From Aquilaria yunnanensis (taxonomy: Eukaryota; Streptophyta; Magnoliopsida; Malvales; Thymelaeaceae), in contig CM077596.1 in NCBI GenBank assembly GCA_039654915.1, forward strand, positions 52,326,501-52,390,500: 64,000 nucleotides of DNA, written 5' to 3'. Every line of letters begins with the position of its first letter. The first letter of the stretch is position 1. Of this stretch, positions 57,323 through 64,000 are shown in pieces. Under the pieces are notes generated by a model. The model had not been told where the DNA came from. It saw nothing but the letters and a program-made list of their open reading frames with translations, and ran no database searches. The translations under genes and the position numbers were made by a program.

Positions 57323-57331
57323 TTATATTTA

Positions 57332-57816
57332 GGCATAAAGCCCCCTTTTGCCCCTTGAATTTTGCCAACTCGTACCTTTTACCTCTTGGACTTTGACATG
57401 GTTCAACTCGACTCTCAAACTTTAAAAATTGGGACCTTTTATCCTCTCAACCCGATTAAATGGAGAATGTGTACTAAAATAAAAATAAAAATAGAACTAA
57501 AAGGTAACTAAATTATTTATCCAATAGTTGCCCGTTGTTAGTAAACAATAAGCACAAAGGCTTCAATTTCATATTGAGATTATTCATCTTTCCCTTATTT
57601 TTCCCTATAGGTTTGTATTAATGCTTCTTATTGTTTGCTCACAAGAGTTAATAATTAGACAAATGATTTAGTTAGCCCTTCGATTTTTCTTTTATTTTTA
57701 TTTTAGTAGATATTCTTTATTTAATTGGACTGAATGACTAAAAGGTTCCAATTTATAAAGTTTGAGGGGCAAGTCAAACCAAGTTGACGTTCAAGGGGCA
57801 AAAGAGACATTAGGCC
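57332..57816. mobile_element. MITE with 9-bp target duplication, nested in the Helitron
   Basis: A 485-bp element with inverted ends: GGCATAAAG...TTTTGCCCCTTGAA at the left, and GGCCTAATG...TTTTGCCCCTTGAA on the other strand at the right. The target duplication TTATATTTA is perfect on both sides (57,323-57,331 and 57,817-57,825). The arms extend about 110 bp (both contain CTCAAACTTTA). No coding capacity. Confidence 0.88.
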
Positions 57817-58128
57817 TTATATTTATGGCTACTATTTATGTTTTGGTAACAAATGATTAATACTTTAATAAATAAATTCAAAAAAAAGTATATGAATAGG
57901 GAATCGAAGAATGGTACGTATGGTTATGATAATTTTTGTATTTTCATCTTAAAAATATCCATCCCAATTGTGTTTCTTTTCTAATTTTATATTCCTATAC
58001 TTCATAATTACTTTAAAGTCATACTTATGTGAATATTATTTGCTATTAAAAAAATTTTGTTCAAATTTATTTCCTATCCCCACTTACTGTGTTGTACGTG
58101 CCTCACCTTACAGATACAATTCTTCATC

Positions 58129-58836
58129 ATGTTGCGCCTACCCATTGATATTATTGCTCTCATTCTCTCAAAAGTCTTATTTGATACGCCAAATGAATCT
58201 AGGAATCTAGCATCTGTGCACAGCTCTTTTGCAATTGCCTTCACTATCCTTGCTATTTTCACTTCTTTCGATGTTTCACCTCTCATGTGGGCTTGGTATC
58301 CTAATCGAGCTTCCCCTCGGTACAAAAAGTTGAAGAACTCCGGCCATCCGATCGCTGTCTTCATTCATGGCGTTATTTCATATTTTAAGTACGGTGCATT
58401 TGATGAAGGATTATCTTTCATATATTTATCTTCTGTTCGTGGGATACCTGTTGCAAAGTACCTATATGCTATTCTTGGAAGTGTTTGTGGTCCTTTTCAT
58501 ATGAAACAAGGGATTGAATACATCAATACACTTAAACAAGAAGAGGGCAGACGTTGGGGGAAGTGTATCATTGATCTTCGACATGAAGCTGATTTTGTGA
58601 TTGCGACTGTTGTCGAGAGATGGCCTGGTCGAAAGTGTTACTTATTCATTGAACCTGCCGATCCACAGAACCAGCATCGCCGTTGTGGAATGTGTGTCCA
58701 TTGCATCCTTCTCACTCCTCGTATGAATAGGTGGATTGAGGCCTACTATGAGATTGGTGATCCTAGGTTGTGTGAAGAATGTGTAGTTGATGACAAGTTT
58801 AGGTTTCTCATTACACTGCTTCGTAGGTTTGAATAG
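58129..58836 (+). CDS. F-box protein, At2g35280/At1g67623-like
   Basis: A 235-codon uninterrupted ORF. The N-terminus, MLRLPIDIIALILSKVLFD, is an F-box helix region that would bind SKP1 in an SCF ubiquitin ligase. It is followed by YKKLKNSGHPIAVFIHGVIS and a Sel1-like helical stretch typical of this plant subfamily. Cysteine pairs occur near the end (CGMCVHC and CEEC). I chose the ATG at 58,129; an acceptor-like TTACAG at 58,108-58,113 suggests an upstream intron. It stands 390 bp upstream of the Helitron Rep gene, in the same orientation, so it may be captured cargo or part of the element. Confidence 0.72.
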   Translation: MLRLPIDIIALILSKVLFDTPNESRNLASVHSSFAIAFTILAIFTSFDVSPLMWAWYPNRASPRYKKLKNSGHPIAVFIHGVISYFKYGAFDEGLSFIYLSSVRGIPVAKYLYAILGSVCGPFHMKQGIEYINTLKQEEGRRWGKCIIDLRHEADFVIATVVERWPGRKCYLFIEPADPQNQHRRCGMCVHCILLTPRMNRWIEAYYEIGDPRLCEECVVDDKFRFLITLLRRFE

Positions 58837-59222
58837 GCATGTCCCTTTACTTTCTACGATTTACAAGTTAGGGTTATTCTACTTAGGATTTACTATTTCG
58901 TGTCCCCATTTAAATATACTCCCTATTTTGTAGGCGCATATTTATCAACGCTTGGTCTGAACACATTTTAATTGGTCTATACCACTGCTCTTCCTTAATG
59001 GTTGTTCTCATGTCAATGTGTTTTTCATTATTCCTTCCTTAGTGTGATTTATATTGTTGTTATGCTTTCATTATATATATCTTTCTCCTTGATTGACTTT
59101 TTTTCAATGCATTTACTTTTTGTTTGATGCAACTCCGTGTAGATTCTATAAACTGACTATCATATACAATTAGGCTTAGGGATTATATTAATATTGTTAC
59201 ACTACCTTACAATTGTAAGGAC
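58837..59222 (+). other. spacer between F-box ORF and Helitron protein
   Basis: AT-rich with no ORF. It probably contains the 3' end of the F-box transcript and the promoter of the Helitron gene. Confidence 0.45.
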
Positions 59223-62200
59223 ATGGATTCTCGTGCTCGAAGAGCACACTGGATTGAGCTGTGACGTGCTAATCGAGAAGCTCGCTGATTTGTTCCAATT
59301 ATAGCCAATCATAATTCTAACCGATTGGCTATTGGACCTTGCTCTTTTACTCCTTGCTTAGCCACCGCTCGACTTGATTTCTTATCTCGAACCCCATCTT
59401 CTTCTACTGTTCCAACTCATTCACCATGTAATATTTCGTCATCTCGTCCTCTTTTTCCTGATATATCAAACCGACCCCCCTTTAATGATGAGTTTACAAA
59501 TTCTTCACCACCAATTAACCAAGATGCCATTCGTACGCCTTCTTTAATATCTCATTCCTCACAATTAGTGTGTATTCCTCAAACCTTGGAAGTGGGTGAG
59601 AGTTCCTCTTCTGGTAGAAGACGTTCACGCATGCACAGAAGATTATCTCTCAGTCCCAAATATACCCCTATTACACCATTCAATGATTTCACACCTCATA
59701 TTCCAGGTACGGTTATATGATGTTTAAAATATTTCCATTATAGTTCATCGACCTCCTTCTGATACACATGCATAACTTTTCTTACCAAATATTACTTCGA
59801 TGTGAAAGCCCAAGAAGTTGATGACATTCAAGAACCTAGTATTCATGGCCATCAGTTACAACAAGATGATCATCAACGTATGCCATATTCTTTTATCACC
59901 TTACCCTGTTTCTAAGTAATATGTTATCCTCTTCCTAATTTTATTATATGATCTAGGGAGATGTTCATCTTATGAAGATCTTGGTTCCCCAAACTGTATT
60001 TGTTCACATTGTGGGGCCATTATGTAGTATGATGAAAGAAGCAATAAGTCACATAGCAGGAGTAACCCTAAATTCTTTTTATGTTGCCGTAAGGGCAAGG
60101 TTTATATTCCTCATTCGCCACCACCACCTGAATTTATTCACCATTTGTTTGACTATAATGGTGATGAGATATCAAAGTACTTTCGTAGGCATATCGGAGA
60201 ATTCAATTGTAGATTTTCTTTCACCTCAACTGGTGCATATGTCGATTCAAGTACACATGATGGACAAGGTCCACCAACATTCAGATCTTTTGGAATGAAT
60301 TACTACCGCATTGGATCTTTATATCCTAATACGGGAGATCGTCTTTGCTTTGCCCAGCTTTACCTGTATGACACTGAGCATGAAACATACAATCAGATTA
60401 TGAGTTTTGGTGATGGAAGTTACACTAAGAATAATTGACTCATTGTTGACGGTTTGATATGGATGTTTGAGGAACACAATGCGCTAGTGAGATTTTTTAG
60501 AATGGCCCGAGATCATGTTAGTGATATGACACAGCCCTGTGTGCGCATCCGGCTTCTAAGTTCTAGGGGACGCAATAGACGTTATAATCTCCCTATTTCT
60601 AAAAAGGTTGCTGGCTTGTTTGATGACATTGATGAGGACAACGGTAACTATCAAGATATACTTGTTTATCCATGAAATTCAAAACCACATAGAATTGACT
60701 TCTTCCACCCAAAGTGTTGTGCTATGCATTTCCCTTTATTCCTTGTGTATGGAGAAGATAGTTACCATTTTGAAATAAGTTATGTGACAGAGGATGGCCA
60801 GCTATCTCATGTAAGAACTGTAACTCCAAGGGAGTTTATGCATTTCAAATGCAGTAACGACATAATGTTCATTCTCTTATTCTCTTGAGGGGTTGATTAT
60901 TCCATGAATTTGCTGTTGATGCTTATTGTGTAACCCTTGAATCCTATTTTTCTTGGCTTAGAAGGAATCAAAATCGATTTTGTGCTGAGATCTTGTGTAG
61001 GTTACAAGATGCAGTGAATCGGGGTGATATAGATGCTTCATTGTATGGTAGGAGAACCATTCTACCGTCTTTCTTTGTCGGGGGTCCAAGGTATATGATA
61101 CAAAATTATTAAGACTCGATGGCGTTAAGTCGAGTTATGGGGTATCCAGATTTATTCATTACATATACGTGTAACCCAAAATGGCCAGAAATTCAACATT
61201 TTCTCCAACTAATTCCTGGACAGCCCCTTGAAGATAGACCTGATATTGTGGATCGTGTATTCATGATGAATTTATACTATTTTATGCAAAGATATCACCA
61301 AAGGGAGACACTTCGGCCGCACCATTGGAGATATTTGCACAGTTGAATTCCAGAAGCGTGGCCTACCTATATTGCTCTTTTTCTTCATCCAAACGACAAG
61401 ATTAACACGCCTGCTAAAATTGATCGGTTCATTTCTATAGAACTCCCTGATAAGGATAAAGATCCCGTCGGATATAAGGCAGTTGTTACCCATATGCTTC
61501 ATGGTCCATGTGGGCCTGCCAACCCATGATGTCCATGTATGGTGAATAATTCCTGTTTAAAACATTACCCACGTCCTTTCCAGAATGAGACCATGATTAA
61601 CGAAGATGGTTTCCCCCTTTATCAGAGGAGGCATGATAATCATGTCGTAACAATCAATGGAATAACATTAGATAATTGTTCAGTCATCTCGCATAACGGT
61701 GATCTATGTGTTAAGAATGATTGTCATGTGAATATGGAGCTCACAAACAGGGGCATGTGTGTCAAGTATTTGTGTAAATATGTGTGTAAGGGTGCTGACA
61801 TGTCAACTGTTATTTTGGAAGGGCATCGACTGGGTTAGGGTAGTACAAGTAGGTCATCTAGGAATGAATATGATGAGATAAAGGCGTACATGGATTGTAG
61901 GTTTGTTTCAGCATCTGAGGCCATCTGGTGTATTTTTGGCTTCTTTATTCATGGGCATCATCTAGTTGTAGAAAAATTGTCTTTCTATTTACCTAATGAG
62001 CAGAATGTGATGTATGAAAAGGGTGAAGACTTTCATGATATCGTGCGGGCTCAGCAGGAAAGTATGACCAAGTTTGAGGCTTGAATGCACTGTAATTCGT
62101 ATGATGAGCTAGCAGCTACATTGACATACATTCAATTCCCTCAACATTTTGTGCTCAATAGACAAACAAAAATGTGGACTCGTCGCCATAGGGGACACAG

Positions 62201-64000
62201 TGTTGGGAGATTATACTTTGTCCACCCGATTGCAGGGGAAAAATTTTACTCACGCATTCTTTTGAATGTTGTTAAAGGGCCGCGATCATATGAGGAAATC
62301 CGCACAGTGAATAGGGTTCTATACCGAACATATAGAGAAGCGTGTTTTGCACTAGGGCTTCTAGAGGGTAACGGAGAATGGAATCAGTGCTTATGTGAGG
62401 CAGCTGAGTGGGCATCTGCAAACCAGTTACGACAGCTATTTATGATCTTCTTACTATTTTTTTGTGTTGAGGATCCACTTGCACTATGGACAGGTAATGT
62501 TTCTTCCTTATGCGAAGATATCTTATACCGGCAACGAAGGTTATTCAACAATTCATAACTTTTTCTTACTGAAGAGGAACAACAAAATTATGCACTATAT
62601 GATATTGAAGTAGGAATGAATAGGGTCGGAAGAAGTTTGCGAGAATTCCTAACTATGCCATTCCCACAACTTGATAGTACGATCTTGCTCCAAAACTCAC
62701 TCCTAATTGAGGAACTTAACTACAATAGGCTTGCTCTTGCTGCAGAACATTCAGAGTTGGTTCAACAATTAAATGATGGCCAACGCCATGTCTACTCAGA
62801 GCTCCTTCGTGTTGTACAGTCTCGTGAAGGTGGTTTTTTCTTTGTGCAGGGTAGTGGAGGAACAAGTAAGACTTTTTTATGGCACGCTATCATTTCTAGA
62901 CTACAATCGTCTGGTAAAATTGTCCTCGCTATAACGAGCTTTGGAATTGCATCACTTTTTATACCCGGAGGAAGAACTGCACATTCTAGGTTTAAGATCC
63001 CTATTCCTGCAGATAGTACTTCAATGTGCAATATTAAAAGATCAACCCTAATGGCTGAGCTTATTTTCAATACCAGTTTGGTTATATGGGATGAAGCTCC
63101 TATGGCACATCGACATACCTTTGAAGCTGTTGATCGCATCTTTCGTGACATTCTTACTGTGGTTGATCCTGGTTCTGCAACCAAAATATTTAGTGGTATT
63201 CCTGTAGTTCTTGGTGGTGATTTTAGACAAATTTTTCCTGTTATTCAACATGGTAGTCGTGTGAATATAGTTGGAGCTTCAATATTGTCATCTCCGCTTT
63301 GGCCTCAATGTATAGTGTACTACCTTACGCAAAATATGCGCCTACAAAACTCAACATCACCTGAAGTAAATGCATTTTATCAATGGATTATGCAAGTAAG
63401 AGATGGTTCTGTACTATCACAAAAACTATCTGAGGATGAAGAGGAAGCTACATGGATTGAGATCTCGACTGAGTACTTAATTCTATCTTCTATAGATCCT
63501 ATTGCTAATGTCATTGCTACAACTACCCGAATTTGGTTCTGAGATATGAGGATGTCAACTACTTGAAGGAACGATCTATTCTTTCATGTACTAATGATAT
63601 TGTTGACAAGGTGAATGATACTATTATTAGTATGCTCCCTGGTGATGTGGAAACTTTTCTCAGTGCCGATAAAGTTTCACCTGTATCAGATAACTTTGAA
63701 TCACATACATCCTTGTATCCAACAGAGTACCTTAATATCTTCAAGTTCTCCAGTTTCCCTAACCATAAACTTCGACTGAAGGTTGGCATTCCTGTTATGT
63801 TGTTGAGGAATTTGAACCAATCCCTGGGTTTGTGCAATGGCACACGAATGGTCATTACAAGGTTAGCACAAAGGGTCATTGAGGCAGAAATTATCACAGG
63901 TTTGAACTCTGGACACCGTTATTTAATTCCACAAGTTAAAATGGTGCCTTTTGATAGCGACTTGCCTTTCGTTTTCTGCCGGAGACAATTCCCACTCAAG
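59223..64000 (+). pseudogene. Helitron Rep-Pif1 helicase gene, broken, runs off the window
   Basis: Helitron transposase with an N-terminal zinc region (CSHCGAIMW, KFFLCCRKGKVYIP; about 59,980-60,110). A Rep part follows (MALSRVMGYPDLFITYTCNP at 61,119, VEFQKRGLP at 61,330, VKYLCKYVCKGAD at 61,760). Then comes a Pif1-type helicase with Walker A GSGGTSKT (62,853), Walker B VIWDEAPM (63,080), LGGDFRQ (63,215) and a later CNGTRMVITRL. In Walker A the usual Gly before Lys-Thr is Ser. Multiple stops and frame changes break it, and the first HUH motif is lost near 61,355. The C-terminal end is beyond 64,000. Confidence 0.9.

Larger units (their letters stand above)
53828..64000 (+). mobile_element. 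probable large Helitron, 5' end in window, 3' end outside
   Basis: A host A at 53,827 is followed by TCTACTATTATATATGAAAG, a typical plant Helitron 5' end (TC followed by CTACTA-like text), and then by TTTGTCTTTTCATAA and TTTACCCC-type sequence seen near such ends. About 5.4 kb downstream the Rep-helicase gene begins and runs off the window. Between them lie gene-like cargo and a nested MITE. Whether the 5' end and the Rep gene belong to one element cannot be proven without the 3' CTRR end and hairpin. Confidence 0.5.

Overview
The window is AT-rich plant nuclear DNA, almost certainly from a eudicot with a transposon-rich genome; I cannot name the species. The evidence is plant-specific: a six-exon SWEET sugar-transporter gene, a cytokinin-activating LOG-type enzyme, a plant F-box protein of the At2g35280 type, and plant lineages of mobile elements (FAR1-type Mutator, plant-mobile-domain protein, CACTA, Ogre/Tat Ty3-gypsy, Tork/Tnt1-like Ty1-copia, L1-type LINE, Helitron). 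There is no prokaryotic gene organisation.

Layout. 1-10.4 kb: decayed Mutator-related DNA with a Ulp1-like protease, a plant-mobile-domain protein and a FAR1-type transposase (minus strand), separated by arrays of GTCACTTTT-like motifs, plus a ~1.45-kb direct duplication. 10.6-17.0 kb: a SWEET gene on the minus strand (14,644-16,860) with two degenerate copies of its first exons at 10.6-11.6 kb; a CACTA remnant lies between them. 17.1-18.3 kb: a probable non-autonomous DNA element full of GGGTT-type repeats.

19.2-40.8 kb: one very large Ogre/Tat retrotransposon. It has a 3.75-kb 5' LTR, a tRNA-Arg-type primer site, ORF1, gag, protease with G-patch, a 200-bp putative intron, RT, two RNase H regions and integrase, a polypurine tract and a 102-bp stub of the 3' LTR. 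Between integrase and the 3' LTR it carries unusual cargo. There are four tandem ORFs for a ~180-residue cysteine-rich protein resembling the nucleic-acid-binding proteins of carlaviruses; three have a TATA-like box in the spacer ahead of them. There is then an ~86-bp repeat array with TGACG-like motifs, an intronless LOG-like enzyme gene with its own TATA box and one internal stop, and a ~72-bp satellite of about 29 copies in which each unit can form two hairpins. This cargo is the most interesting part of the window.

40.8-42.9 kb: an internally deleted copia element fused to the truncated Ogre LTR. 43-53.8 kb: copia and LINE remnants, two foldback or MITE-like elements and an orphan exon-like block. 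53.8 kb to the end: a probable large Helitron (5' end near 53,828, 3' end outside the window) containing gene-like cargo (a coiled-coil protein remnant and an intact F-box ORF), a nested MITE, and a decayed Rep-Pif1 helicase gene whose first HUH motif appears deleted.

Most protein genes here are parts of mobile elements, many broken by stops or frameshifts. The SWEET gene, the F-box ORF and the cysteine-rich ORFs are the best candidates for intact coding sequences.
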